From Notospermus geniculatus (taxonomy: Eukaryota > Nemertea > Pilidiophora > Heteronemertea > Lineidae), in assembly GCA_002633025.1 (NCBI GenBank), contig NMRB01000194.1, positions 1-64,000 of the forward strand: a stretch of DNA of 64,000 bases. The letters are read 5' to 3'. A program made the position numbers and the translations under genes. Positions within the stretch are counted from its first letter, which is position 1. Each line of letters starts with the position of its first letter. The notes under the pieces were generated by a model. The model saw only the letters and a program-made list of their open reading frames with translations. It ran no database searches and was not told the DNA's origin. Positions 1 through 11,694 of the stretch are shown here, piece after piece.

Positions 1-1013
1 ATCGGATAATGTTAATGCGGTTATGATACCGGTCGAATTCGTCCATTGCCCTCTCCTCCTGTGCAAATGACAGGAACCGAGGGAACATTATTTGCCAATC
101 AAATTTCTCCCTTTCACATGAATGATTCCGTCAGGTTTACGCCGACACTTTTTGACACCGCGAAACAACGTCGTCAGATTTGTAACAATTTCTAATTCTA
201 CACTAAAAAGAGGGACGATGTTTTATTTCAAACTGTTCCTGGTCCTTACCTGAGACTGTTTTAACGTTGAAATTTCATAAATTGACATGTGAATTTACTC
301 GTAATTGTGAAACAATTTCCCCTTCTGTTTGAGCCCAGTTCGCCCATTCTTTCCCGCCGCCCTTTTTCCTTTTCCTTATCATGAAATGTGCATGTGCTCT
401 GCAGTCACCAGAGAATTTAAAGGGCCTCTAGAGGCAGCTTGCTATTGGGCTACTATCAGTACTGCGACTATACAACAGGTGGCGCTAGTAACCATGAACT
501 CATGAATTGTGGATCAGATTTTGACATTGATGATCTTCCTTCAAAAATGATGCCCAAGTTGGATCCTCATGCCATCAATTCTCTGTTAGTAATCATATCA
601 ATATGCACTAAATTAAAAAGCTGCCTCTAGGGGCCTTTTTAAGAGGCTCAAGTCTGAGATGAAGGACAAAATTACTGTGTTGTTTTCTTTAGCACCATGC
701 AGTTCAGCCGATATATTAGTGTCGGTGATATCTTACTTATGCATGTGAAAACCTACTTTTATTGTTCTGTTTAAAGTTTTCTTTCCCAGGGCTAAGGACT
801 AATGAGTTAGACTTAATTGATAATTTTTGATGGGAATTTGAACGGTTTTCGATAATCGTTCCGCCAAATCTATTACTTGACCAAAATAACACAACCTACG
901 CGCGGAATGTCGTCGTTTTGACCCTTGGGCAAGGATGATAGAGAAAAGAACGAGGGGAGGATTTAACCTCCAGGGAATATTATCGAGTAGTGCACAAGAA
1001 CACCCCCAAAAAT

Positions 1014-1410
1014 AGTGAGGTTCGCAAATCTGACGAAATACGAAGTACGGAATACGAATTTCTACTTCATTTCCCATGACGTAATGTATTTCAGGAGATG
1101 GTTGGTACCACAAATACCGCCTGCTGCAAGAGCGTCTTTTTAGCGTACGACGTTGTAGACCGATTGAGTTACGTTAAACTTTGAAATTTATCTTTCGTTT
1201 CCACTTCGTAGATACGAAGTGGAAATTTCAAAATTCAAGAGACACCAAAACTGTTCGGTCTTACAATGATATGCTAAAAGACGCACTGGCAGCAGGGACC
1301 CTTGTGGTACACCAACCATCTCCAGAAATACATCAGGTCCTGGAAATGAAGTTGAATTTCGTATTTCGTACTTCGTGTTTCGTCAGATTTGCGAAACCTC
1401 AGTCCCTATA
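1014..1410. mobile_element. Foldback TIR element, GCAAATCTGACG type
   Basis: The left end reads GAGGTTCGCAAATCTGACG and continues with repeated CGAAGTACG-type words. The right end is its near reverse complement, ending in TTTGCGAAACCTC. The right arm of the giant repeat lacks it: its equivalent runs straight through the AAAAATA and GGAAC flanks. A second, better preserved copy is at 21986-22384 and a solitary right end is at about 1828-1883. It has no open frame of transposase length, so it is non-autonomous. Confidence 0.7.
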
Positions 1411-1827
1411 GGAACGAAATGTGAATAAGAAAGCGAACGCGTTAAAAAGCTTTACCCCTTCTCGCCGCGCTGCTTCAGAACAAGTTTCCGCAACAGCTTC
1501 ACCAAAACCGTTGGTCCTTTTACATTTGTCTTAAAGACCATCTTGGCGTGATACTTCTTTTTTTACAATTCGTCGGTAATTTCACAAAGTGACCAATCCG
1601 AAGTTTTTTTTCGAAATTCAGATCAACCCGCTAGCGTGTGACACCCCCACGAAGAGCTCTTATTCTGTCTAAATGGCGTTCATGTATCTGGCCAAGTTTT
1701 AGGGCACCGTGGACAATCTGCATCAGAACACTGTAGCCTGATTTTACAAAGTGACCAATCGCTGATTAATCACTTCCCAAACCTTTGATATCGATGGGGA
1801 TGATTTAGATGATGCCTGCAGATAAAG

Positions 1828-1883
1828 CAGTCCAATTTCGTATTTCGTACTTCGTGTTTCGTCAGATTTGCGAAGCCTCACTC
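1828..1883. mobile_element. Solitary end of GCAAATCTGACG-type element
   Basis: The sequence matches the right terminal portion of the element at 1014-1410 (CGTATTTCGTACTTCGTGTT then CAGATTTGCGAAGCCTC). No partner left end is nearby. It looks like a truncated remnant. Confidence 0.55.
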
Positions 1884-2712
1884 TGTCGAAAACTTCATAA
1901 TGAAAGATTTGTAGATGGCCATTTTGTGAAATAAGCGACGAATTTTGACACTCGGCTGATTTCTTTCAGTATGAAATGAAATCTACCCTTTCACTTGTTT
2001 GCAATTTCGGCACCTTGCTGCTGTTTATGAAATCGGTGCATTTCACTTCTTCACTCCAGGAAAGTTTTCGGTCGTTATAAAAACTGCTTCGTATAGGTTG
2101 TCAAATTCTCCTTGTCAAACCTTTGTCGAGTGTCGTCTTTCTTTCGTCACCTTCACCAAACATTCGTTTCATTCCCTGAAGACAGGTTTATGAAATCCCA
2201 CTTTTATATCGATTTATTATTTAACCCGCCAGAGGGTCTATCTAAAAGTAGACACAGCTCATTTAATCCGGCACGCCGGTATATTCGCGCAATTTTGAGC
2301 AAAATTAGGTGTTTTTCCTCCCATTAGTTCACATCATAACTCCCTTAAAATTTGTTAAAAGCGACCTGGGTGCTCTTAGGAGAGAACTACACAATTATGA
2401 TTTGTTCTATCCACGGGTCATTAAACGTTTGAAGGAAATCCTGGCGGATTCTTCGCCTCAGATGTATCATCGTATCTTAACGGATGCCTGTGATATATCA
2501 CCTCTTTAGGGCACGCTTGTCAATTTCACGTCTGCTGTACCATTCTCTGCTTAACCCTATAGCTGGAGGGAGTTTATAAAGTTACGAAGGTCGTGTTATT
2601 TTAAAGTTTTCACGACAAACAGTATGAAAATTTCCCTTTGACCTCAGTTATTCCAGTTAGGCCTAGGCCAACTTTTGTCGTCCCATTTCTTTCATATCCC
2701 TCTCATCACATT

Positions 2713-3120
2713 AGGGAGTTTGATATTTCAGCAACTTATCACGGATCCTTATACGTATACGGATCGAAATGTACACAAAATTTGTCCTCGTTGTACAGAA
2801 ATCTATCCGTATACGTATAAGGATCCTAGTTTGGTTCCCGAACCCACCGCTAGGGCCAAAAGGGTTCGGTATCGGCTTCGTTTGACCTTGACCTCACACA
2901 CAGAATTCTGTGTGTCTGACGTCACAGATGATAGACTGGTTCGCGATCCCAACACAGCTNGAACCGGGAACCAGTCTATGCTCTGTGACGTCAGACACAC
3001 AGAATTCTGTGTGTGAGGTCAAGGTCAAACGAGGCCGATACCGAACTCTTCTGCGCCTAGCGGTGAGTTCGGGAACCAAACTATAAGGATCCGTGATAAG
3101 TCGCTGATCTCAAACTTCCT
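2713..3120. mobile_element. Palindromic AGGGAGTTT element containing N loop
   Basis: Its ends are AGGGAGTTTGATATTTCAGC and GCTGATCTCAAACTTCCT. The inverted symmetry continues inward through GGATCCTTATACG, a GAACCCACCGCTAGG segment, a GGTCAAGGTCAAACGA segment and CTGACGTCAC, up to the N at 2960. The right arm of the giant repeat lacks it, reading through an ATATTAATTCG target, so the insertion duplicated 3-4 bp within ATTA. The arms contain TGACGTCA, the cAMP-response-element core, which may be coincidental. It encodes no protein. Confidence 0.75.
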
Positions 3121-3159
3121 ATTAATTCGCTCTCTGCACCTATGACGATTCTAGCTGTG

Positions 3160-3620
3160 CTCTCTAAAAAATGTTCAGAACGCGAAATTTCTTTCAGCCT
3201 TTTACACAAAGTTATGGAATGGAAAATTATGGCTATTAGTTGTAATGCAATCTTTCTCCGTATATTCATTCATCTATGGAATACATGTATGTTAATTCTT
3301 CAGAGTTTGGGGGTATTTAAGCCCCTTTTAAAGGGTTTTAAGTAAAATGTGTTCTGAAACCTGGGACAAAAGTGGTGTTCTGTTTCCTTTTTTGCGTTCT
3401 GGACCAGAATGCGAGAACGAAGCAGAACACCACTTTTGTCCCAGGTTTCAGAACACATTTTACTAAAAACCTTTTAAAAAGGGCTTAAATACCCCCAAAC
3501 TGCGAAGAGAACATATTCCATACATCAATATAGGCCTATAGACAAAGATTGCATTGCAACAATAGCCATAACTTAATTCCATAACCTTGTTTAAATGGAT
3601 GCTGAAAGAAATTTCACGTT
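3160..3620. repeat. Nested foldback repeat
   Basis: The segments at about 3170-3385 and 3405-3620 are inverted copies of each other. The innermost about 85 bp on each side (about 3300-3385 and 3405-3502) are nearly identical and include TGTGTTCTGAAACCTGGGAC. The outer parts (GGCTATTAGTTGTAATGC and relatives) are more diverged. The outer sequence also matches about 10510-10640 in the other arm, so this foldback is nested inside a larger inverted repeat. Confidence 0.7.
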
Positions 3621-4481
3621 CTGCTGAGCAATTCACTTCTTAGATACGTAAGAATGAAACGTTTTGGAAAAAACGAAATAAGGGCGGAGGAAATCAGGGA
3701 AATAGGGGAACCTGTGAAATGATAAGAAGTTACGAAAAATGGAGCCACAAACTTGCCTGGAACGAAGAAGCAACTAATGCAATACACAAACTCGAAATCT
3801 GAAAAAGATGCAGCGCCTTGAGTTTGTTTCCGTACAATATCAAGGGTCTTGTTGTTGAAATGAAAAAAGGGTTTTGTTTGAAAATAGAACGGTTTGTTTA
3901 CAGGCCTGTCAATTTCTATTTGAAGTTGTTTTGTCCTGGGGGTAGTGATATTCAGTGCAACTCTGCCGGCCTGCAGGCAAAATTTGTCAACCATGGTTGA
4001 CGAATTTTGCTGTTGAGGAAGCAACCGAAAAAGTCGACATTTTACTAATTAATATAAACCCATATTTTCACATTCATCGTCGGTTTGGGGCAGAATTTGT
4101 TGTTTTGAAACCAAAAAAATTCGAGGTAACCCGAGAAAGCTTAGAAAGAAAGTTTGACGACAGTGAATGAGAGAGGGGGTCGGAATATCGCAAAAACATC
4201 ACGGACCAAACACCGGGTAAACTTGATTACCAGTTTGAGTAATTACAATTAATTATTCCTAATTAGGCCTTGTCAATTTGTTCTGGATTTCAGGTCGCGT
4301 TGTCGATTGCAGAGTTGACGAATTCATCGGTTATTCCACCAGAATCGAAGCAAGTGCGTCACCAGCATTTATTTTTGATCGGAGTTCGATGCCGTGATAT
4401 TGGGATTTGTCGGGAATGTCCTGCCTGTGACCACAGCCTAATCGGGTGGAAGATGGCAACTCGAAGTTGAGTTTAACTTTA

Positions 4482-4595
4482 ATCGTTGACTTGTTCATTG
4501 GCGGTGAAATCGACGTGGCTTATCAAGTCGTTGTCGTCGACCTGATCATCACGTTCAACCAACACAAACATGGAAATCGAAAAGAAATGAAAGGT
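4482..4595 (-). pseudogene. Possible C2-like coding remnant, left arm
   Basis: On the minus strand a short frame reads MFVLVERDDQVDDNDLISHV, followed by DFTANEQ and a stop. The hydrophobic strand, then D-D-Q, then N-D-L-I resembles the calcium-loop and following strand of C2 or C2-like domains (typically hydrophobic, D-x-D, then N/D-D-L/F-I-G). The right arm keeps the frame (8886-9003) with V/M, D/G and N/T replacements. Only about 38 residues are visible, there is no clear acceptor, and a stop follows. A one-base shift would extend the frame. This is a weak family resemblance, probably a decayed or chance exon. Confidence 0.22.
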
Positions 4596-4633
4596 GCGTA
4601 CTTTTAAATGTACATGTATTTTCCCCCTTAAAG

Positions 4634-4867
4634 ATACGGGAGAATCCTCGACGCGAGTCCATGTCATAAAAATTTTCTAAGTTCTAATAATACCGTAATA
4701 TAGAGGGGTAGCATAATGGTAGGCCTAAATGGAACAGCTTGTATTACTAGTATACCTAAGCTGTTACATCTACCATTATGCTACCCCTTCTATATTACGA
4801 TATTTTTAGAACTTACAAAATTTTTATGACCTGGACTCGCGTCGAGGTAACTTGGATTCTCCCGTAT
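4634..4867. mobile_element. Hairpin TIR element with ATACGGGAGAATCC ends
   Basis: The left end ATACGGGAGAATCCTCGACG pairs with the right end CTCGCGTCGAGGTAACTTGG...CTCCCGTAT. The inverted arms run inward for about 100 bp to a short loop near 4745. The right arm of the giant repeat lacks this element at the corresponding place (about 8870). The two arms of the hairpin differ by one exact GGCCTA insertion at 4720-4727. Confidence 0.7.
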
Positions 4868-5339
4868 GCCAAGTTGTACATTCTGTTCCTGGCGCCTGGG
4901 CCCTATTTTGGAGGTTTTCCAGGGGTTCTGAAACGGACATTTTCAAATTGGAAATTATTTATTATTGTATGAACAGTACACGGACATCTACGAACAGTCT
5001 GTACCTGTCCACAGCCTCGTTCTGGGCGGCTGAGACCACGACCAGATGTTCACGGCCGTTATGACATTAGATGAGTTATCAAAATCGTCACATCACGCAA
5101 CCGATTCGATTCGGAGCAGGCGTTTTCTCATGAATTCATAATTCGTTGTTAATATTCTTTGCTCGAGTAGAACACAAGTGCGACTTTCTGGTCTGGACGG
5201 GGTATCTTTGGGGGATGCGGGTGACTCGGGGCGAATGGGGGCGAAAAGTCCATGGGACGAAAAGACCGTAATTCGGGACCCCGACCAGAACCTCGTGGCC
5301 GCATCATGGGTAGGCCTACGTTTGGAATCTGAAAAATTA

Positions 5340-5462
5340 AGGGAGTTTAAGAAATCAACGTTATTTTTCACACTGCGAATTCACCAGATTCATTGCATGT
5401 TCGGTACAAAAAATAACGTTGTCGTAAAGTTAACGTTTATCGTTTGGTTTCTTAAACTCCCT
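5340..5462. mobile_element. Short TIR element, AGGGAGTTTAAGAAA type (copy 1)
   Basis: It is a 123-bp element with ends AGGGAGTTTAAGAAATCAAC and TTTGGTTTCTTAAACTCCCT and inner symmetry through AACGTTATTTTT. Relatives are at 8170-8327 (same locus in the other arm), 26180-26334 and 34370-34526. It is flanked by TTA/TAA and is non-coding. Confidence 0.75.
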
Positions 5463-6345
5463 AATGATTCAAACCTGACGTTATGACGTTGCGTTTAGCC
5501 AAATGTGATTTCACTTCAGTCAATCCCATGATTCCCCAAAATTCGTGAAATCACGCGGGAACTACGTGGATTGGCACGTTTGATGAACGCTGCGTTCAAC
5601 AATGCGTCTGGATGAAAAGGAAATATCTCCAAGACCGCGCCCTGCGAATACAGGATTTAACACAGTATCATCATGTAAAATGCTGTTTGGAATAAAGTTT
5701 GCTCAACATCTATTTGTCCGACAACTAATTAAAAACAAACAAATGCGGACATAAAGCGAGATGAGAGGAAGGTGTGTACAATTACCACTCTACCTCCAAA
5801 GCAGCGTGTTTGGAAACTGAGCGCGCGCGTGACTGAAACAAAAAGGTTTCTCCATCCGCAACACCGGATGGGACGTCCTGTCTTCACTGGGTACACATGT
5901 GCCGGGCATGGTCAAGAAAGAAAGAAATGTTTGGCGGCGGCAGCATCCAGCCTTAGCCTACTAAAATTGTTAGGCTGAATTTGCATCAAATCCTTCCCGC
6001 AACTTTTTTCATCCAGTCTGCAGACGGCCGCGGCAGCGATCGCAGCGCCAATCGGCGATCTCTTGAACCACTTTACAACGGAAACTGGAGAGTGAGACTT
6101 AAAAAGAGTAAACTGTACAGTGAGACCAAGCTTTGGTACTTCGGTGACACAACGAGCGCGAAAGTTGTGTTACCGCAAATACATAAATAAATTTGCCTTG
6201 CTTATTTCTCGATTTCCTACCTCAGAAATAAAGATTTCAATGAATAAGAACCAGAAGAAACAATGTAACAATAGTCGAAAACGTCGACACAAAGATATCA
6301 CCAGTTATTTCCCCGTGAAATATAATAAAGTGAGTGGTTGTTGTT

Positions 6346-7272
6346 GTTGTCAAATGTCAGACTCGATGGCACTTCTAATCAAAGCCAGGCCCAGGCCCAC
6401 ACCCAGACAACATGACATGACCACCCACCATCCAAAAATCCATGACCATGGCATTCCTGTTTATGCATACCACATAAGAAAAGGGCAATTCTTACATGTC
6501 TTAGAATAAAACTTAAGAGAAATTCTTTGATTTAAGGGAAGTTTTACACTTAGTAGGGGCCTAAGATGTTTTATGCATGGCCCCCCAGCAGGGCAGGCCC
6601 CTACTTACTAGGCCTAGTATGATGGTGTGACCGGTTTTCGTGGTAGGCCACTAAGCCATGTAGGCCTAAGACTACCACCGGATTGTGGCATTACTCGATT
6701 GCGTCCGTAATTATTTTGTTATGTATCAAAAATAGAGAGATTAATTTACCGTGAAATGTTTAGGCCTGTATGTCTTTACGGGCGCGCGTGTGAATGAACG
6801 GGAAAAAACGGGAGTACCACGAAAAACTGCTCTACCCCGAAAACTGGTCACTCGATCATACTAGCCTCACTGTCATGACTGCTCAGGGGCGGATCCAGGG
6901 GGAGTGTCCAGGGTGTCCGGACACCCGCCCTTTTGCTTAGGGTGCCCTTTTTTGAAGAGTGCATGTTTTCAAAATGTGTTGTTTTTAGCTGAACTGGGTG
7001 TTTTAATTGCCCCATAGTGTCCATTAGGAGCCTCAAGGGGCATCTGCGGTAGTCCCGACTCCTTGCACTAGACAACACTTGTCTTCCTGGTCTATCACTA
7101 CTTGTCTAAGCTGCATTTTTGAAAATATACTGGTTACTTTTGACGTACGTATCATCCACTTTGTTGTCCATTTCGACTATAAGTAAAATCATCGACGCCA
7201 CTCATATCATGTCATAAAACAGCACACTTAATCACACAACTTGTTATGCCCTGAAATGCCGGGGAAATGCAT
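6346..7272. other. Spacer of the giant inverted repeat
   Basis: This stretch is present once, between the two arms. It holds three TAGGCC-type words (6609, 6661, 6761). It also holds a segment beginning CAGGGGCGGATCCAGGGGG near 6882, which resembles the end of a dispersed repeat common in animal genomes; I recognise the style, not a named family. No coding exon is evident. Confidence 0.6.
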
Positions 7273-7273
7273 N
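7273..7273. other. Single N at hinge of inverted repeat
   Basis: A lone ambiguous base lies exactly at the start of the right arm. Other lone Ns are at 2960, 19606, 33313, 37469, 38198 and 45965, and several of these also sit at duplication or palindrome boundaries. They probably mark contig joins or unresolved loops. Confidence 0.7.
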
Positions 7274-8345
7274 AACAACCACTCACTTTATATTTCACGG
7301 GGAAAGAACTGGTGATATCTTTGTGTCGACGTTTTCGACTATTGTTACATTGTTTCTTCTGGTTCTTATTCATTGAAGTCTTATTTATTTCTGAGGTAGG
7401 AAATCGAGAAATAAGCAGAAGGCAAATTTATTTATGTATTTGCAGATTTGCGGCAACACAACTTTCGCGCTCGTTGTGTCACCGAAGTACCAAAGCTTGG
7501 TCTCACTGTACAGTTTGCTCTTTTTAAGTCTCACTCTCCAGTTTCCGTTGTAAAGTGGTTCAAGGGATCACCGATTGGCGCTGCGATCGCTGCCGCGGCC
7601 GTCTGCAACTGACTGGATGAAAAAAGTTGCGGGAAGGATTTGGATTTGATGCAAATTCAGCCTAACAATTTTAGTAGGCTAAGGCTGGATGCTGCCGCCG
7701 CCAAACATTTCTTTCTTTTTTGACCATGCCCGGCACTATGTGTACCCAGTGAAGACAGGACGTCCCATCCGGTGTTGCTGATGGGGAACCTTTTTGTTTC
7801 AGTCACGCGCGCGCTCAGTTTCCAAACACGCTGCTTTGGAGGTAGAGTTGGTAATTGTACACACCTTCCTCTCATCTCGCTTTATGTCAGCATTGTTTGT
7901 TTTTAATTAGTTGTCGGACAAATAGATGTTGAGCAAACTTTATTCCAAACAGCATTTTACATGATGATATTGTGTTAAATCCTGTATTCGCAGGGCGCGG
8001 TCTTGGAGATATTTCCTTTTCAACCAGACGCATTGTTGAACGTTCATCAAACGTGCCAATCTAGTTCCCGCGTGATGACGAATTTTGGGGAATCATGGGA
8101 TTGACTGAAGTGAAATCTCTAGCATATTTGGCTAAACGCAACGTCATAACGCCAGGCTTGGATCATTAAAGGGAGTTTAAGAAACCAAACGATAAACGTT
8201 AACTATACGACAACGTTATTTTTTGTACCGAAAATGCTATAATCTGGTGAATTCGCAGTGTGAAAAATAACGTTAGTCGTAAAGTCAACGTAACTTATCG
8301 TTTGATAAGTTTTTTTCAGATTCCCCAAACGTAGGCCTACCCATG
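7274..8345. other. Right-arm inner segment, no gene seen
   Basis: It is the inverted copy of 5300-6345. It contains the counterpart of the 5340-5462 TIR element at 8170-8327. I see no exon with consistent splice signals in either arm. Confidence 0.5.
8170..8327. mobile_element. Short TIR element, AGGGAGTTTAAGAAA type (copy 2)
   Basis: It is the allele or paralogue of 5340-5462 in the opposite arm. The AGGGAGTTTAAGAAACCAAA end is well kept and the other end is degraded (TTTTTTTCAGATTCCCC). It contains an extra internal segment relative to copy 1. Confidence 0.65.
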
Positions 8346-8743
8346 ATGCGGCCACGAGGTTCTGATCGGGGTCCCGCATCCCCCAAAGATGCCCCGTCCA
8401 GACCAGAAAGTCGCACGTGTTCTACCCGAGCAAAGAATATTAACAGCGAATTATGAATTCATGAGAAAACGCCTGCTCCGATCGAATTGGTTGCGTGATG
8501 TGACGATTTTGATAACTCATCTAATGTCATAACGGCCGTGAACACCTGGCGGTGGTCTCAGCCGCCCAGAACGAGGCTGTGGACAGGTACAAACTGTTCA
8601 TAGATGTCCGTCATGTCCGTGTACTGTTCATATACAGTTTTCAATTTGAAATGTCAGTTTCAGAAACCTTTAAAAAAGCTGCAAAATACGCCAGGAGCAG
8701 AATGTAAAAATTGGCATAAGTCTTTTGGGGGGGGAGCAATATC

Positions 8744-8862
8744 AGTGTTTTCGCAAAGCCCCCGAAAGGCCAACGCGAACGTCTGTCCTTTTGTTGGTGC
8801 TCACTTCGTGGCATCGGTTTGGCGTTCGCGTTGGCGTTTCGGGGGCTTTGCGAAAACTCCCT
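8744..8862. mobile_element. Short TIR element with GCAAAGCCCCCGAAA arms
   Basis: The arms are GTTTTCGCAAAGCCCCCGAA and its complement ending GGGGCTTTGCGAAAACTCCCT, each followed inward by CCAACGCGAACG or its complement. The right terminus AGGGAGTTTTCGCAAA is shared with the element at 21986-22384, linking both to one superfamily. The left arm of the giant repeat lacks it. Confidence 0.7.
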
Positions 8863-8885
8863 AATATTTTAAAAAGTTATACGCA

Positions 8886-9003
8886 TACCTTTCATTTCTT
8901 TTCGATTTCCATGTTTGTGATGGTTGAACGTGATGATCAGGTCGGCGACAACGACTTGATAAGCCACGTCGATTTCACTGCCAATGAACAAGTCACCGAT
9001 TAA
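8886..9003 (+). pseudogene. Possible C2-like coding remnant, right arm
   Basis: It is the inverted-repeat counterpart of 4482-4595. The frame reads MFVMVERDDQVGDNDLISHV followed by DFTANEQVTD and a stop. The upstream sequence is pyrimidine-rich without an obvious AG acceptor beside the frame. See the left-arm entry for the motif argument. Agreement of the two arms shows recent common origin, not necessarily selection. Confidence 0.2.
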
Positions 9004-9934
9004 AGTTAAACTCAACTTCCAGTTGCCATCTTCCACCCGATTAGGCTGTGGTCACAGGCAGGACATTCCCGACAAATCCCAATATCACGGCATCGAACTC
9101 CGATCAAAAATAAATGCTGGTGACGCACTGGCTTCGATTCTGGTGGAATAACCGATGAATTCGTCAACTCTGCAATCGACAACGCGACCTGAAATCCAGA
9201 ACAAATTGACAAGGCCTAATTAGGAATAATTAATTGTAATTACTCAAACTGGTAATCAAGTTTACCCGGTGTTTGGTCCGTGATGTTTTTGCGATATTCC
9301 GACCCCCTCTCTCATTCACTGTCGTCAAACTTTTTTTCTAAGCTTTCTCGAGTTACCTCGAATTTTTTTTGGTTTCAAAACAACAAATTCTGCCCCAAAC
9401 CGACGATGAATGTGAAAATATGGGTTTATATTAATTAGTAAAATGTCGACTTTTTCGGTTGCTTCCTCAACAGCAAAATTCGTCAACCATGGTTGACAAA
9501 TTTTGCCTGCAGGCCGGCAGAGTTGCACTGAATATCACTACCCCCAGGACAAAACAACTTCAAATAGAAATCGACAGGCCTGTAAACAAACCGTTCTATT
9601 TTCAAACAAACCCTTTTTTCATTTCAACAACAAGACCCTTGATATTGTACGGAAACAAACTCAAGGCGCTGCATCTTTTTCAGATTTCGAGTTTGTGTAT
9701 TGCATTAATATTTGCTTCTTGGTTCCAGGCAAGTTTGTGGCTCCATTCTTGGTAACTTCGTGACGTCTTTTCATTTCACAGGTTCCCCTATTTCCCTGAT
9801 TTCCTCCGCCCTTATTTCTTTTTTCCCAAAACGTTTCATTCTTACGTATCTAAAAAGTGAATTGCTCAGAACGCGAAATTTCTTTCAGCATCCATTTAAA
9901 CAAGGTTATGGAATTAAGTTATGGCTATCTATCT

Positions 9935-10500
9935 ATACTATAATGGACGGTAGCCATGTTGGATTTTGTTATCAACCTGAGTTGACCTGTTTATCTGCTA
10001 TACCTTGCTATGCAATGACTGTACACAGTTACGGTGGACCGGACTCTCTGCCCTATCTCATCCTTAGTTAGGGCTTGAAGCCTACGAAGAGCGGCCTATG
10101 TGTACAGTACAATTGGAGGAACGTGTTTTCGTTACGGTTTGGTTTTAAAAGAAGTGCTGATTTACATGAAAAAGAGAGAAAATCAAATGTGTGGTGACCT
10201 GCGCTGCCATCTACAAGAAGGTCAGTGACCTACCTACGTGTGAGTGGCTGGACAGATACACAGTGGGGCTCATGTTATGTGAACCGAGCTATCATGAATC
10301 TGGGTCACCTTGCATTAGGGTGATTGAAGAGATGTAATAAACCAGACGTGATGCTGTTGTTTAGAAAGTCAAAACTCCTCACTGCTCATGGATTTGACGG
10401 TTAATAAACTACCCCTGTCCAAACAAACTCATCAATAAAGCAACAGACCCTCTACCTCAGGATATTCAAGGGCAAACTAACTCCCCCAAAGTGTGCTCGC
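9935..10500. other. Right-arm-only segment, unrecognised
   Basis: About 570 bp with no counterpart in the left arm, where the foldback at 3160-3620 lies instead. No TIR, exon or tandem repeat was seen. Confidence 0.4.
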
Positions 10501-11578
10501 CACGGGTCAATATGCTAGTTGTTGTAATGCAATCTTTCTCCATAGACGAATGAATATACGGAGAAAGATTGCATTACAACTAATAGCCATAATTTTCCAT
10601 TCCATAACTTTGTATAAAAGGCTGAAAGAAATTTCGGTTTCTGAGCACCTTTTAGAGTGCACAGCTAGAATCGTCATAGGTGCAAAGAGCGAATTAATAT
10701 GATTAGAGGGATATGAAAGAAATGGGATGACGGAACAAGTTGGCCTTCTGGAATAACTGAGGTCAAAGGGAAATTTTCATACTGTTTGTCGTGAAAACTT
10801 TAAAATAACACGACCTTCGTAACTTTATAAACGCCCTCCAGCAGGGTTAAGCAGAGAATGGTACAGCAGACGTGAAATTGACAAGCGTGCCCTAAAGAGG
10901 TGATATATCACAGGCATCCGTTAAGATATGATGATACATCAGAGGCGAAGAATCCGCCAGGATTTCCTTCAAACGTTTAATGACCCGTGGATAGAACAAA
11001 TCATAATTGTGTAGTTCTCTCCTAAGAGCACCCAGGTCGCTTTTAACAAATTTTAAGGGAGTTATGATGTGAACTAATGGGAGGAAAAACACCTAATTTT
11101 GCTCAAAATTGCGCGAATATACCGGCGTGCCGGATTAAATGAGCTGTGTCTACTTTTAGATAGACCCTCTGGCGGGTTAAATAATAAATCGATATAAAAG
11201 TGGGATTTCATAAACCTGTCTTCAGGGAATGAAACGAATGTTTGGTGAAGGTGACGAAAGAAAGACGACACAAAGGTTTGACAAGGAGAATTTGACAACC
11301 TAAGATATGAAGCAGTTTTTATAACGACCGAAAACTTTCCTGGAGTGAAGAAGTGAAATGCGCCAATTTCGTTAAGAAGATCAGCAAGGTACCAAAATTG
11401 CAAAAAAGTGAAAGGGTAGATTTCATAGTGAAAGAAATCAGCCGCGTGCCAAAATTTGTCGCGAATTTCACAGAATGACCAATCAACAAACCTTTCAGTA
11501 TGAGTACTTGTGCCTTGAAAATTTCGACAATTTCAATTAGTTGAGGAAGTTACAAATATTAAATGGATACAAAGAAAC

Positions 11579-11694
11579 GGCCGTATTCTAGAAGTCACCT
11601 TATGTCTAAGTCCACCGTAAGCTTTTGTATTCTGCCCTGCAAACAATAGCTAAAAGTAAACCTTAGAGTTAAGGAAGCTTCTAGAATACGGTCC
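11579..11694. mobile_element. Short TIR element, CCGTATTCTAGAAG type (copy 1)
   Basis: The left end is GGCCGTATTCTAGAAG and the right end is CTTCTAGAATACGGTCC. The middle contains TTTTGTATTCTGCCCTGCAA and AACAATAGCTAAA. Three more copies are at 15937-16052, 20424-20534 and 36918-37043. It is non-coding, about 115-125 bp long, and absent from the left arm of the giant repeat. Confidence 0.8.

Larger units (their letters stand above)
1..6345 (+). repeat. Left arm of giant inverted repeat
   Basis: This stretch recurs in reverse complement at 7274-13451. Bases 1-12 match 13440-13451, 1990-2500 match about 10890-11410, 3940-4600 match about 8890-9540, 5480-6060 match about 7570-8165, and 6242-6343 match about 7277-7375. 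The arm starts at the window edge, so its true outer end is unknown. It carries insertions that the other arm lacks: a foldback element near 1014-1410, a palindromic element at 2713-3120, an extended foldback at 3160-3620 and a hairpin element at 4634-4867. No transposase-like frame is visible. It may be a real palindrome or two haplotypes joined head to head. Confidence 0.85.

Noticed and set aside
3614-4024. 136-codon minus-strand frame in the left arm
   Set aside because: Frame is broken by indels in the right arm (9459-9763); not conserved as protein.
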